A stretch of 64,000 nt of DNA from Rhodobacterales bacterium (GCA_021155205.1 JAJNPS010000010.1:124001-188000), one strand, 5' to 3'. Numbered from the stretch's first letter, positions 16,515 to 24,503 are shown. Translations and numbers: made by a program. The notes: generated from the sequence alone by a model not told the origin.

Positions 16515-18305
16515 TCAGCTTGGTGCCGCGATCCAGCCGTCGGCGCTGTCTGCGTCGCCCTCGGGGACGGCGACCTGCACCGGAAAGTCGAGCCGCACCA
16601 CATAGGTTCCGTCGCGGACACCCACCTCCAGGACGCCCGACAACTGGCTGGCAAAGGCTGCCAGCAACTGCTGGCCCAGGCCCGTGCTATCGACGGCGGA
16701 CGTGCCGTTGGGATCGCTGGCGGCGGCCATCAGATTCGTCACCTCCAGCACCGCGCGGCCCGGTGCGGCGTGGTGGAACGACACCGACAGGCTGGTGGCA
16801 CCGGCATCCTTGCGCTGCCCGGAATGTTTCAGCGCGTTGGTCAGCGCCTCGGTCAGCATCAGCGACAGCGGGACCGCCTGGTCCGGGGTCAGACGGATGC
16901 GGTCGAAACTGGTCCGGGTCTCCAGTTGGCGCTCGCTCGAGGCACCCATCCGCATGACCTGGGCCACGATGGTCTGCAACAGTTCGTCCGCCTCGACATC
17001 GGCAAGGCCGCTGGTCTGGTAAAGTTCGCGGTGGACGGTCGCCAGGCTCATCACCCGGTCATGCAGGCCCTTCAGCAAGTGACGCGCCTCGGGGGTCACG
17101 GATTTGCGCATCTGCAGGTTCATGATCGACGCGATCAGTTGCAGGTTGTTCTTGACCCGGTGATGGACCTCGCGCAGCAGCATCCCTTTCTGGTGCAGCG
17201 AATTTTCCAGTTCCGCCTCGTCACGGATCACGGAAGACATCATCCGTTCATAGGCATCGCCGACATCGCGCAATTCGTTCGGCGCGTCGGCCAGGTCGGG
17301 GGGGGCGACGGTGCGGCTGCCCCCCGCAAAGGCGATGATTGACCGCCGCAATGCACGGACATGCCGCAACACCTGATGTTCTGCCGTCAGCCAGGCCACC
17401 AGCATGCTGGCCACCCACATTGCCAGCGGAATGACCCAGAGCGGCACAACACCGCTAAGCGAGGTGTCGTTGGCGACGTTCACGGGCCAGGACCCAAGGA
17501 GGTAGAGTTGTTCCGGCACAATCGCGAGCACCGCAAAGGTTCGCATGTCGCCAGACGGGGTTCTGGCCACGAATGTCATGGGCGGCTTGCCGACAAAATC
17601 CGCCAGCGGTCGGGCCGCAGGCAGCCGCTCCGCGACCGTCGCGATGCCGTAGACCGCGGTCAGGACCGTGCCGTCGCCGTCAAAGGTGACAAGCGCAAGG
17701 GGTTCGGCCGAAGGCAGGCTGTCGTCCTGCGACGTGGATGTCCGCTGTGCCAGCGCCCGGTGTGGCACCGACAGCGAGACATAGCCCAGCACGGTGCCCG
17801 TCTCGTCGATGACGGGCTGCGAAAAAATCAGCACCGATTCGCCGCTGATCGGCCCTTTCGGGTTGACAGTCATCGCCGGGCGGGGATCCGAATTCAGCCG
17901 CAACAGGTCCGGGCTGTTGGCAAAGCTGAACGGCTTGCCGGTCGAGGCGCAGGTCATGTTTCCATCGGTCGGGATGAAGCCCGCAAAGGTGATCATGTCA
18001 TCGCGTGCTGTCAGTTTTTTCATCACCCCGGTGCAGGCGGCGGTGTCGCCCAGCACGGGCAGCACGGTCGCGGCAGTCGCGGCGGCAAGTCCCCGCGCAC
18101 GGCTGATCAGGTCGATCTGCGGCGTCGCGGCCAGCAACGTCTCGCCCAGCAGCGCCGATCGCCAGCGGGCCTGCGCTTCGGATTCGAACTTGTCGGTCTG
18201 GATATAGGCCAAGAGCGCCAAGGGTGTCAGCGCGATGGCCACCGCTGTCATCAGCCTGAACCCCAGCCGCCCGAAGAGCGGGCCGCGCAAGGCGTTTGGG
18301 ATCAT
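16515..18305 (-). CDS. Membrane sensor histidine kinase of the general stress response (HisKA_2 type)
   Basis: 596 aa. One N-terminal membrane helix (about residues 17-33), a periplasmic sensing region, a second helix at about 282-303, a HAMP-like linker, then a HisKA_2 dimerisation domain with LREVHHRVKNNLQLIASI (phospho-acceptor His near residue 381) and a HATPase region with ALTNALKHSG. HisKA_2 kinases are the ones that phosphorylate PhyR in alphaproteobacteria. The start overlaps the stop of ecfG by 4 bp, so the kinase is made in the same operon as its target pathway. The signal sensed is unknown. Confidence 0.88.
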   Translation of the reverse strand: MIPNALRGPLFGRLGFRLMTAVAIALTPLALLAYIQTDKFESEAQARWRSALLGETLLAATPQIDLISRARGLAAATAATVLPVLGDTAACTGVMKKLTARDDMITFAGFIPTDGNMTCASTGKPFSFANSPDLLRLNSDPRPAMTVNPKGPISGESVLIFSQPVIDETGTVLGYVSLSVPHRALAQRTSTSQDDSLPSAEPLALVTFDGDGTVLTAVYGIATVAERLPAARPLADFVGKPPMTFVARTPSGDMRTFAVLAIVPEQLYLLGSWPVNVANDTSLSGVVPLWVIPLAMWVASMLVAWLTAEHQVLRHVRALRRSIIAFAGGSRTVAPPDLADAPNELRDVGDAYERMMSSVIRDEAELENSLHQKGMLLREVHHRVKNNLQLIASIMNLQMRKSVTPEARHLLKGLHDRVMSLATVHRELYQTSGLADVEADELLQTIVAQVMRMGASSERQLETRTSFDRIRLTPDQAVPLSLMLTEALTNALKHSGQRKDAGATSLSVSFHHAAPGRAVLEVTNLMAAASDPNGTSAVDSTGLGQQLLAAFASQLSGVLEVGVRDGTYVVRLDFPVQVAVPEGDADSADGWIAAPS

Positions 18306-18880
18306 GCGACGGCAAGCCCGGAGCGGAACACCACCCCGAGGGTAGCGGCCTCGGTCAGGACCGGATTGCCGGTGGGGCTGGACATCCCCATCAGCGACGC
18401 CAGATGTGCCCGCGCCCGGCTGGCGCGGCTTTTCGCCGTGCCCGTCGCCACGCCCATCATCTGCGCGGCTTCCTCATAGGAATAACCGTTTGCACCGACC
18501 AGCGTCAGCACCTCGCGGTGTTCGGCCGACAACTGGTTGAAAGCGAAAAGGAATTCGCGCAGCGCCAGCCGACCGTCATGCTGCGGCAGCACCGACAGCT
18601 TGCCGGCATGAATGCCGTCAGGATCGGACACTTCGCGGCTCACCTTGCGGCGGTACGAAAAGAACGTGTTGCGCAGGATCGTGAACAGCCAGGCGCGCAG
18701 ATCGGTGCCGATGGTGAACTTGTCGATATTCGACCAGGCCTTGACGATGGTATCCTGGACAAGATCGTCGGCCGTCGCGTGATTGCGGGCCAGCGACATC
18801 GCAAAGGCACGCAGATCGCGGATGTGCAGCGCAATCTCATCTCGCGGATCGGACCTTGTTTCTGTACCCGGAGCGGTCAT
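18302..18880 (-). CDS. ecfG: EcfG-type sigma factor of the general stress response
   Basis: ECF sigma factor of 192 aa. Region 2 has DDLVQDTIVKAWSNIDKF and TDLRAWLFTILRNTFFSYRR, the typical EcfG core; region 4 has LSAEHREVLTLVGANGYSYE then AAQMMGVATGTAKSRASRAR. It recognises GGAAC-N16/17-CGTT promoters (family knowledge), found here in front of its own operon and many neighbours. It is held by NepR (gene just upstream, overlapping by 4 bp) until PhyR-P sequesters NepR. Confidence 0.95.
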   Translation of the reverse strand: MTAPGTETRSDPRDEIALHIRDLRAFAMSLARNHATADDLVQDTIVKAWSNIDKFTIGTDLRAWLFTILRNTFFSYRRKVSREVSDPDGIHAGKLSVLPQHDGRLALREFLFAFNQLSAEHREVLTLVGANGYSYEEAAQMMGVATGTAKSRASRARAHLASLMGMSSPTGNPVLTEAATLGVVFRSGLAVA

Positions 18881-19065
18881 GACTTCGTCTCGCGGTTTTT
18901 CAGGTCTGCCAGCAACTGCAGGAACCTGTCCGGCACCTCTTCGGTCAGCGACGCCTTGTAAACCCGCTTGAGGTTTTCCTCGATTTCGCGTGCCATGGCG
19001 ATCTGCGCACTGCGCGACGGCTTGGGGATACGGTTGCCTTTGTCGCCATCGATCTTATCTGACAT
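18877..19065 (-). CDS. nepR: Anti-sigma factor NepR
   Basis: Small anti-sigma factor of EcfG. From the ATG at 19065 it is 62 aa, within the NepR range; an upstream ATG at 19092 would give 71 aa. I prefer 19065 because AGGCG lies just before it. The conserved helix REIEENLKRVYKASLTEEVP and the following DRFLQLLADL are the NepR signature for binding both EcfG and the PhyR sigma-like domain. Divergent from phyR and transcribed with ecfG and the sensor kinase. Confidence 0.93.
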   Translation of the reverse strand: MSDKIDGDKGNRIPKPSRSAQIAMAREIEENLKRVYKASLTEEVPDRFLQLLADLKNRETKS

Positions 19066-19105
19066 GTCGCCTGACACTTTATTTGGCCTCATGGAAGTCT
19101 GTCAC

Positions 19106-19138
19106 GGAACCCAACGCGGCACCAGTGCGTTGAGTTCC
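19106..19138. promoter_or_regulatory. Overlapping divergent EcfG promoters, nepR / phyR
   Basis: Plus strand: GGAAC (19106-19110), 17 nt, CGTT (19128-19131) toward phyR. Minus strand: GGAAC (19138-19134), 17 nt, CGTT (19116-19113) toward nepR-ecfG. Both are exact and they overlap over 19 bp, so each -10 lies inside the other spacer. Confidence 0.85.
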
Positions 19139-19170
19139 GCTCTGCGCGCACAAATATTGAGGGACCGAAC

Positions 19171-19980
19171 ATGCCTTTCGAAACTGACCAGACCATCAGT
19201 GCCGCGATCGGAAAAAGCCTGCCGCACCTGCGCCGCTATGGCCGCGCGCTGACCGGCAACCAGGTGTCGGGCGACCGTTTTGCCGCCGCGACGCTGGAGG
19301 TCATCCTGGAGGACATGTCGCTGATGGCTGGGGCGGACGATCCCAAGGTCGCGCTGTTCAAGGCATTTCACCGGCTGTGGTCCAGCGCGGGGGCACCCCT
19401 TGCTGTGCCTGACACGCCGCTTTCGGCGCGCGCGCAGGACCACATGGCGACCCTGACGGCGAATTCGCGCGAGGCGCTGCTGCTGCATGTGATCGAAGGG
19501 TTCACGTCCGATCAGATCGCCCGGATCCTTGAGATCGACCCCGGCGACGTGGCCGATCTTGTGGCGATTGCCGTCGCTGATATGGAGGCGTCGGTCGCCG
19601 GCGCCGTGATGGTGATCGAGGACGAGGCGATCATCGCCGCCGACATCGTCGACATCGTGCGCGGCGCGGGCCACCGCGTCACCGGCACCGCGCGCACCCG
19701 CACCGAGGCGGTGGCGCTGGCACTTCGCGACCGTCCGGACCTGATCCTTGCCGACATCCAGCTTGCCGACAAATCGTCGGGCATCGACGCGGTCAACGAG
19801 ATCCTGGCCGCGTTTCCGCAGACGCCGGTGATCTTCATCACGGCGTTTCCCGAACGTCTTCTGACCGGCACGCGGCCCGAGCCGGCGTTCCTGATCACAA
19901 AGCCCTTCTCCGAAGACCAGGTCCGCTCGGCCGTCGGCCAGGCGATGTTCTTTTCATCGACCGAGACGCTGACGGCCTGA
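19171..19980 (+). CDS. phyR: General stress response regulator PhyR
   Basis: Anti-anti-sigma factor of 269 aa. The N-terminal sigma-like domain (about residues 1-140) mimics region 2/4 of EcfG and binds NepR. The C-terminal receiver has MVIEDEAIIAADIV as the acidic pocket, phospho-acceptor D195 in LILADIQLADKSSG, and K244 in ITKPF. When phosphorylated it takes NepR off EcfG. GAGGGA precedes the ATG at 19171. Autoregulated by the exact EcfG promoter upstream. Confidence 0.96.
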   Translation: MPFETDQTISAAIGKSLPHLRRYGRALTGNQVSGDRFAAATLEVILEDMSLMAGADDPKVALFKAFHRLWSSAGAPLAVPDTPLSARAQDHMATLTANSREALLLHVIEGFTSDQIARILEIDPGDVADLVAIAVADMEASVAGAVMVIEDEAIIAADIVDIVRGAGHRVTGTARTRTEAVALALRDRPDLILADIQLADKSSGIDAVNEILAAFPQTPVIFITAFPERLLTGTRPEPAFLITKPFSEDQVRSAVGQAMFFSSTETLTA

Positions 19981-19987
19981 CCTGCAG

Positions 19988-20013
19988 GGAACCGCTGTCC
20001 GGCATCGGGCGTT
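19988..20013 (+). promoter_or_regulatory. EcfG-type promoter after phyR
   Basis: GGAAC (19988-19992), 17 nt, CGTT (20010-20013). Drives the exported protein gene starting at 20062, independently of phyR. Confidence 0.8.
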
Positions 20014-20061
20014 GCTTTCGCAGATGTCCCGGTGTCGGGATGAAGAGTGGAGGATGTCCTG

Positions 20062-20550
20062 ATGATCAAACTGAACTCTTTTATTGCCGCCTGCCTGCTG
20101 GCGGTCGCGCCGTCCCTGTCGCTGGCGGCGGTCGACAAGATCGCCAAGGTCACGGTGACGGCCGATATTTCCGCCATCCAGAACGAAAAGGCCGCCGCCT
20201 ATTGGTCGAATGTCGCAAGCGATCTTGAGAATGCGCTGCTGACGCGGCTTGTCGATCGTGTCGGCGAGGATGGCGCAACCCTGTCGGTCGACCTGCGTGA
20301 GGTGGAACTTGCCAGTTCGTTCGAACGCGCGCTGAACCTGTCGGACGCGGTGCTTGTGGGCCAGGTCAACGTGACCGACCTGAACGACAACACCAATTTC
20401 GATGCGTATGAGCTGAGCGTGTCGCTTGGCACCTCGCAGGTTGTGTCGGCCGATGGCCAGACGCTGACTTATGACAGCCTTGACACCCCCGAGGCTTATC
20501 TTGCCCTGATCAACACCTTTGCCGACAATATGGTGAAAAAGCTGGACTGA
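20062..20550 (+). CDS. Exported protein of unknown function, GSR-controlled
   Basis: 162 aa with signal peptide MIKLNSFIAACLLAVAPSLS cleaved near LA-AVDK. The mature part is acidic, without Cys, and mixes alpha and beta segments; I do not recognise a domain. GGAGG lies 8 nt before the ATG at 20062; an in-frame ATG at 20047 is less likely because it overlaps that site. Directly after phyR with its own EcfG promoter and followed by a hairpin, so it is probably an effector of the stress response in the periplasm. Confidence 0.75.
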   Translation: MIKLNSFIAACLLAVAPSLSLAAVDKIAKVTVTADISAIQNEKAAAYWSNVASDLENALLTRLVDRVGEDGATLSVDLREVELASSFERALNLSDAVLVGQVNVTDLNDNTNFDAYELSVSLGTSQVVSADGQTLTYDSLDTPEAYLALINTFADNMVKKLD

Positions 20551-20563
20551 CATGGCAATCGGC

Positions 20564-20588
20564 GCGCCCTGCGGGCGCAATTTCTTAC
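20564..20588. terminator. Bidirectional hairpin terminator
   Basis: Six-bp stem GCGCCC-type (20564-20569 / 20573-20578), loop TGC, followed by AATTTCTT on the plus strand. It sits at the convergent end of the exported protein gene and the pseudo-receiver gene. Confidence 0.5.
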
Positions 20589-20944
20589 GCCGGGACGCGG
20601 TCTTCTGGCACGATCCGTGCCAGAAGGTCCGCCACCGTGGCGGTCGAGAACGGGCGTTCCAGCAGGAGGATTCCGGTCTGCGCCGCCCGTTCCGCCGCCT
20701 CGCCCATGAACACGCAGACCGCCCCCCTTGCCGCCAGCCCGGCCGCCAGCGGACTCGTTGCAAGGCCGCACGGGTCCATGTGCAGAAACGCCACCCCCAC
20801 GGCATCCTGCCCGGCAAGCGCCCGGACCGCCGTATCTGCCGATTGCGCGACGATGATTTGGGCGGATGGGTCAAACTCGCGGATGCTTGCACCAAGGTCC
20901 ATTGCGATGATGCTGACAGGTTCCACGACAAGATAGACTGACAT
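20585..20944 (-). CDS. Degenerate (pseudo-) receiver-domain protein
   Basis: 119 aa. The pattern of a CheY-like receiver can be followed: VVEPVSIIAMDL in place of VVEDEALIAMDL, AFLHMDP where a phospho-acceptor Asp is expected (ALLDI), and LLERPFS where LLEKPFS carries the invariant Lys. The second acidic residue, the acceptor Asp and the Lys are all changed (to Pro, His and Arg), so it should not be phosphorylated. Its position between GSR genes suggests a protein-binding modulator, but no partner is evident. Inference from motif alignment by eye. Confidence 0.65.
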   Translation of the reverse strand: MSVYLVVEPVSIIAMDLGASIREFDPSAQIIVAQSADTAVRALAGQDAVGVAFLHMDPCGLATSPLAAGLAARGAVCVFMGEAAERAAQTGILLLERPFSTATVADLLARIVPEDRVPA

Positions 20945-21041
20945 GCTGTGTTCGGCCTTTGGCTGCTTCGAGTGTCATCCCGTCGCACAGTTCCCGGTTG
21001 CAAGAATTAAACTATGACATATCGGCGAAAGAAAAAAAGAG

Positions 21042-21776
21042 ATGAACCAGGGTCTAGATTGCGCGCAGTGTCCGTTGCGCCAGATGCCGCTTTTCGTGCC
21101 GCTCACGGGCGACGAACTTGCGTTCATGCGCCGCTTCAAACAGCGCGAGACGACGTTTCGCCGCAACGAGATGGTGTTGTTCGAGGGCCAGCGTTCGCCT
21201 GCGCTCTATACCGTGCTGTCGGGCATGGGCACGCGGTCGGTGCTGCTCAAGGACGGCCGCAGGCAGGTGATCAACTTTGTCTTTCCGGGCGACTTCATCG
21301 GGTTGCAGTCGGGCCTGATGGGCGAGATGAAGCACAGCGTCACCGCCACGAGCGATATGGTCCTGTGCACCTTTGACCGTGCGCGGTTGTGGGAAATCTT
21401 TCAGTCGCAGGCCGAACGGGCCTATGACCTGACCTGGATCGCGGCGGTCGAGGAACATTTTCTGGGCGAGACCATTGCTACCCTGGGACAGCGTGACGCG
21501 CTGGAGCGGCTTTGCTGGGCGATGCTGCGGATCTGGCGCCGGTTATCGGCGGTGGGCCTTTTGCGGGACGGCACTGTGCCCCTGCCGTTTCGCCAACAGG
21601 ATTTTGCCGAGGCGCTTGGCCTGTCGCTTGTCCACACCAACAAGACGGTGGCCACGATCCGACGGCTGGGACTGGCGCAATGGCAGGCGGGCCGCCTCGC
21701 TGTCCCCGACACCAGGCAGCTTGCCGCGGCTGCGGGCGTCGCGGACGAATACGAGGAAAAACGCCCGATTCTTTAG
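21042..21776 (+). CDS. Crp/Fnr-family transcriptional regulator
   Basis: 244 aa. An N-terminal CAQC pair at residues 7 and 10, a cNMP-binding-like beta barrel with GMGTRSVLLKDGRRQVINFV and GDFIGLQ, a long dimer helix, and a C-terminal winged helix with FRQQDFAEALGLSLVHTNKT as the recognition region. Only two N-terminal Cys are present, so a classical FNR 4Fe-4S cluster is not assured. AAGAG precedes the ATG. No target is apparent; divergent to the pseudo-receiver gene, with 97 bp between them. Confidence 0.88.
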   Translation: MNQGLDCAQCPLRQMPLFVPLTGDELAFMRRFKQRETTFRRNEMVLFEGQRSPALYTVLSGMGTRSVLLKDGRRQVINFVFPGDFIGLQSGLMGEMKHSVTATSDMVLCTFDRARLWEIFQSQAERAYDLTWIAAVEEHFLGETIATLGQRDALERLCWAMLRIWRRLSAVGLLRDGTVPLPFRQQDFAEALGLSLVHTNKTVATIRRLGLAQWQAGRLAVPDTRQLAAAAGVADEYEEKRPIL

Positions 21777-21782
21777 GGCTTG

Positions 21783-21808
21783 GGCCGGACCTTGCGCCCG
21801 GTCCGGCC
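21783..21808. terminator. Perfect 9-bp hairpin after crp/fnr-like gene
   Basis: GGCCGGACC / GGTCCGGCC with an 8-nt loop, 7 bp past the stop codon. No T-run. The rest of 21809-22014 shows no gene I can support. Confidence 0.55.
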
Positions 21809-22014
21809 ACGCCATGGCGCGCTGCAGAGTGACGGTGGCGCGTTCGCCCATGTCCGGCGCCTGCTGCGCGATCAGGCCGAACAGGAACTTGGCCGACGCC
21901 AGGATTGCCTTGGGCACCTTTTCGGAACCGTGATGCAGCCGGGGCCGCGTGGGTTGGGAACGTGGTGACGGGGGGCAGCGGTTCCCCCGGCGGGCGGGAC
22001 AGGCGCGATGCGGC

Positions 22015-22911
22015 CTAGCGGTCTGCCGCCGGGACCACATCTTCGCCCGCCGGGCGGGCCGGCGCGGGGGGCGGGGACAGTTCGGACAGCACCCCCTCGA
22101 CGGCCCGTACCGCCGAGGCTGTGACGCGCTGGCGTTCGTCCTCGACGACACGGGCGAGTGCGTCAACGATCCGGTCGCGCATGTCACCCAAAATCCGGTC
22201 CTCGGCCGCCGATCGCGGCAACAGGGCCGCCACGGTCGCCCCGACGCCCGCAAGCACGACCGCGCCGGTCAGCGGCCGGTCCCCCAGCGCCCCGGCAGTC
22301 TTGCGGCGCGCCAGAAGATGCGCCTCATAGGCGCGCTCCCGCGCGGACAGGACTGCGGCGCGAGCCGGTTCCGCCATCTCCTCCAGCCCCCGCCCCAACG
22401 CCCGGCGGACATCGCGCGTCAGCGCCTCCAGCACGTCGGTCCGGTGGCGCGCAAGATCCGCGGCGGGGGCAATGCCCTTGCGGACAGCGTCATTGATCTG
22501 GTCGATCAGCCGGGTCGCACGGTCACGCAGCCTGTCGGCCTCAATCGTCCAGTCGTCCGGCGATGACGGCGCCGTCGGCGGCTCGTCAGCCACGGGTCCG
22601 CCTTCATCCTCCCACCGCGTCATCGCCTCGTAGCGCGTCCCGGCCAGCGAGGAGGTGTCGGACGCAGGCGTCGGCGGGACGCCGCGCCGCCCCAGGATCA
22701 GCCAGGCCAGCCCGACTGCCGACACCGCCAGCGCCACCGGATTGGCGCGGATCGCGCGGTCGATCACCTGCGCATAGGCGCCCGCGTTGCGTTCCATGAC
22801 ACCGGCGGCGTCCTGCCACAGGCTGTCGGGCGAGAAACGGTCGCGCAGCGCGGCAAAGGCCTGCGCCACCTCGTCCCGGTCGCGTTCCAGCCCGGCCTCG
22901 ATGTCGCGCAT
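22015..22911 (-). CDS. DUF3618-type membrane protein
   Basis: 298 aa. The start MRDIEAGLERDRDEVAQAFA matches the DUF3618 N-terminal helix. One hydrophobic helix near residues 60-75 (VALAVSAVGLAWLILG) and a second near 185-205 frame a charged helical region rich in Arg and Glu. ATG at 22911 lies 16 bp after the stop of the YqjE-like gene; the frame is open far upstream but only antisense to that gene. Third gene of a minus-strand envelope-stress operon. Function unknown. Confidence 0.75.
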   Translation of the reverse strand: MRDIEAGLERDRDEVAQAFAALRDRFSPDSLWQDAAGVMERNAGAYAQVIDRAIRANPVALAVSAVGLAWLILGRRGVPPTPASDTSSLAGTRYEAMTRWEDEGGPVADEPPTAPSSPDDWTIEADRLRDRATRLIDQINDAVRKGIAPAADLARHRTDVLEALTRDVRRALGRGLEEMAEPARAAVLSARERAYEAHLLARRKTAGALGDRPLTGAVVLAGVGATVAALLPRSAAEDRILGDMRDRIVDALARVVEDERQRVTASAVRAVEGVLSELSPPPAPARPAGEDVVPAADR

Positions 22912-22927
22912 GTCGCGCGATCCGCGT

Positions 22928-23359
22928 TCACGGATGGGGGTTTGCTGCTGCACCTTGTGCCACCATTGACTTGAGGGTTTCGCCGTCCCGCCGCAGGTTG
23001 GTCGCGCTGCGCGGCAGCGCCAGGTTGGCCGGTCGCAATCGTGCCCGTGCCTGCGCGAGCAAGACCATCGCCACGACCAGCAGCGCAAGGCCCACCAGCA
23101 CGCCTGCCCAGACCGTCGCAAACCCCGCCGCGACAAGCCCCGCGACGGCAGCACCGGCCAGCACGTTCAGCGCCGTCAGTCCCAGGATCGCGGCAACCAC
23201 GATCCCGACCAGCGCGCCTGCCGCGTCGCGCAGCCGGCGCGCCGCCTCGGCCCGGGCAAGGGCGATCTCGCCCCGGACCAGCCGCGACAGGCCCGCCAGC
23301 AGGTCTGCAACAAGGTCAGCCACGTGCGGCGGACCGTCCTGTGGTTCGCGCGGTGTCAT
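22928..23359 (-). CDS. YqjE-like / phage holin superfamily 6 membrane protein
   Basis: 143 aa. An amphipathic N-terminus (ADLLAGLSRLVRGEIALARAE) followed by two long hydrophobic helices (about residues 47-72 and 78-102) and a basic tail, the layout of the Phage_holin_3_6 / DUF1469 family that includes E. coli YqjE. The ATG overlaps the stop of the YqjD-like gene by 4 bp. Not a phage gene here: no other phage genes surround it. Confidence 0.82.
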   Translation of the reverse strand: MTPREPQDGPPHVADLVADLLAGLSRLVRGEIALARAEAARRLRDAAGALVGIVVAAILGLTALNVLAGAAVAGLVAAGFATVWAGVLVGLALLVVAMVLLAQARARLRPANLALPRSATNLRRDGETLKSMVAQGAAANPHP

Positions 23360-23907
23360 GACCGGCCATCATCCGGGCGATGGCTGGTCTGCCCGATCCG
23401 CGCGCTGCCATAAATGTACGCATCATCGCGGCGCTGCGAGGCGCGCAGGAACCGCGCCAGCGCAAACCCCGCGACCGCCGCCCCGGCGGCGAACACGCCG
23501 GGATTGCGGCGGGCCAGATCGCGCAGATCGGCCGCGATGTCGCTGACGCTGCGGTCCCGCAAGGTGTCGGCGGCCGTCGACACGCCGCCTGCAACCGCCG
23601 ACAGGACGCGGGACTGCAGCGACCCGGCTGCAGGTTCCGCGGCCGCACGCCGCAGCGTTTCGGCCAGCCGGTCGCCGCTTTCGCCCAGCGCATCGCGGGC
23701 ATTGTCCATCTGCTCCACCGCCGTGTCGCGCACCGCCGTCGCTGCGTCGCTGGCCCTGGCCGACAGGTCGGACGCAACGGCGCGCGCCGTGTCGGAGGCC
23801 TTTTCGGCAAGGCCAGACACCTTTGTCTGCACGTCGTCCGCAACGCGGTGCGCGGCGTCGAGCGTGGCATCGGCCTGGTCCTTCAGGGTCTTGTTGTTGG
23901 CGTTCAT
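23356..23907 (-). CDS. YqjD/ElaB-like membrane-anchored helical protein
   Basis: 183 aa. A long Ala-rich amphipathic helix with DTARAVASDLSARASDAATA, then a C-terminal anchor RRNPGVFAAGAAVAGFALAR typical of YqjD/ElaB and of rhizobial nutrient-deprivation-induced proteins. YqjD-type proteins tether stationary-phase ribosomes to the membrane in E. coli (known); whether this one does is inference. First gene of an operon with YqjE-like and DUF3618 genes. I find no exact EcfG promoter in front of it. Confidence 0.72.
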   Translation of the reverse strand: MNANNKTLKDQADATLDAAHRVADDVQTKVSGLAEKASDTARAVASDLSARASDAATAVRDTAVEQMDNARDALGESGDRLAETLRRAAAEPAAGSLQSRVLSAVAGGVSTAADTLRDRSVSDIAADLRDLARRNPGVFAAGAAVAGFALARFLRASQRRDDAYIYGSARIGQTSHRPDDGRS

Positions 23908-23979
23908 TGCACTCTCCTTGATGTGATGGATCGAAACGACATCGCCGGCAGTCGGGGGACCAGCGCCCGTTCCCTTGCG

Positions 23980-24441
23980 TCAGCCAACCGAACGGGTGGC
24001 CGCCAAAAGCGATGACAGTTCCGCCCGCATGTCATCCAGCGCGGCACGGTGGCCCTGCGGCAGGCTGGCAGCGATGGCGCGGTCAAAGGCCGCAAGGACA
24101 TGATCCTCGCCCGATCTGATCTGCGTCATGGTGTCGGCATCGATGTCGTCGAAAAACGCGCGCACCGCGACGACGGTGCGGTTCACCGTGCCCATGAACG
24201 ACCCGCCGGCATCGGGAACGGCCCCCATCTCGCGCACCATCCGGTCCAATCGTGCGGCATGACGGGTGTGCAGGGCCACGAAGCGCTCGACGGTCGGGCG
24301 AAAAGACGCCTCGGCCCGGTCGGCCATCTTGTCGTACCCGCGGCGAGTATCAACGCTGATCGTGTGAAGGTCGATCAATGCATCCAGGCTGTCATTGGCG
24401 AAGTTTGCCGCCGGGACGGGGTTGGTCTCGAAAAGCGACAT
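23980..24441 (-). CDS. DUF2383 four-helix-bundle protein (PA2169-like)
   Basis: 153 aa, cytoplasmic, all helical. SLDALIDLHTISVDTRRGYD at the start and the GEDHVLAAFDRAI segment are typical of the ferritin-like DUF2383 family. I set the start at 24441 (MSLFETNPV, with CGGAGA upstream): the longer in-frame start at 24480 lies inside the EcfG -10 element and could not be transcribed from that promoter. Function unknown; ferritin-like relatives are common in stress regulons. Confidence 0.8.
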   Translation of the reverse strand: MSLFETNPVPAANFANDSLDALIDLHTISVDTRRGYDKMADRAEASFRPTVERFVALHTRHAARLDRMVREMGAVPDAGGSFMGTVNRTVVAVRAFFDDIDADTMTQIRSGEDHVLAAFDRAIAASLPQGHRAALDDMRAELSSLLAATRSVG

Positions 24442-24478
24442 GTCGATCTCCGGTTGCGGAATGTCCTGTTGCGGGATC

Positions 24479-24503
24479 AACGCCTCGTCCGGGCGGTGGT
24501 TCC
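24479..24503 (-). promoter_or_regulatory. EcfG-type promoter of DUF2383 gene
   Basis: On the minus strand GGAAC (24503-24499), 16 nt, CGTT (24482-24479). It fixes the translation start of the DUF2383 gene to 24441. Confidence 0.8.

Noticed and set aside
21957..21990. Minus-strand GGAAC ... CGTT near 21960
   Set aside because: The spacer is 18 nt rather than 16 or 17, and it would drive transcription antisense into the crp/fnr-like gene.
22928..23359. Prophage holin
   Set aside because: The holin-like family includes chromosomal YqjE; there are no phage genes around and the operon mates are stress membrane proteins.
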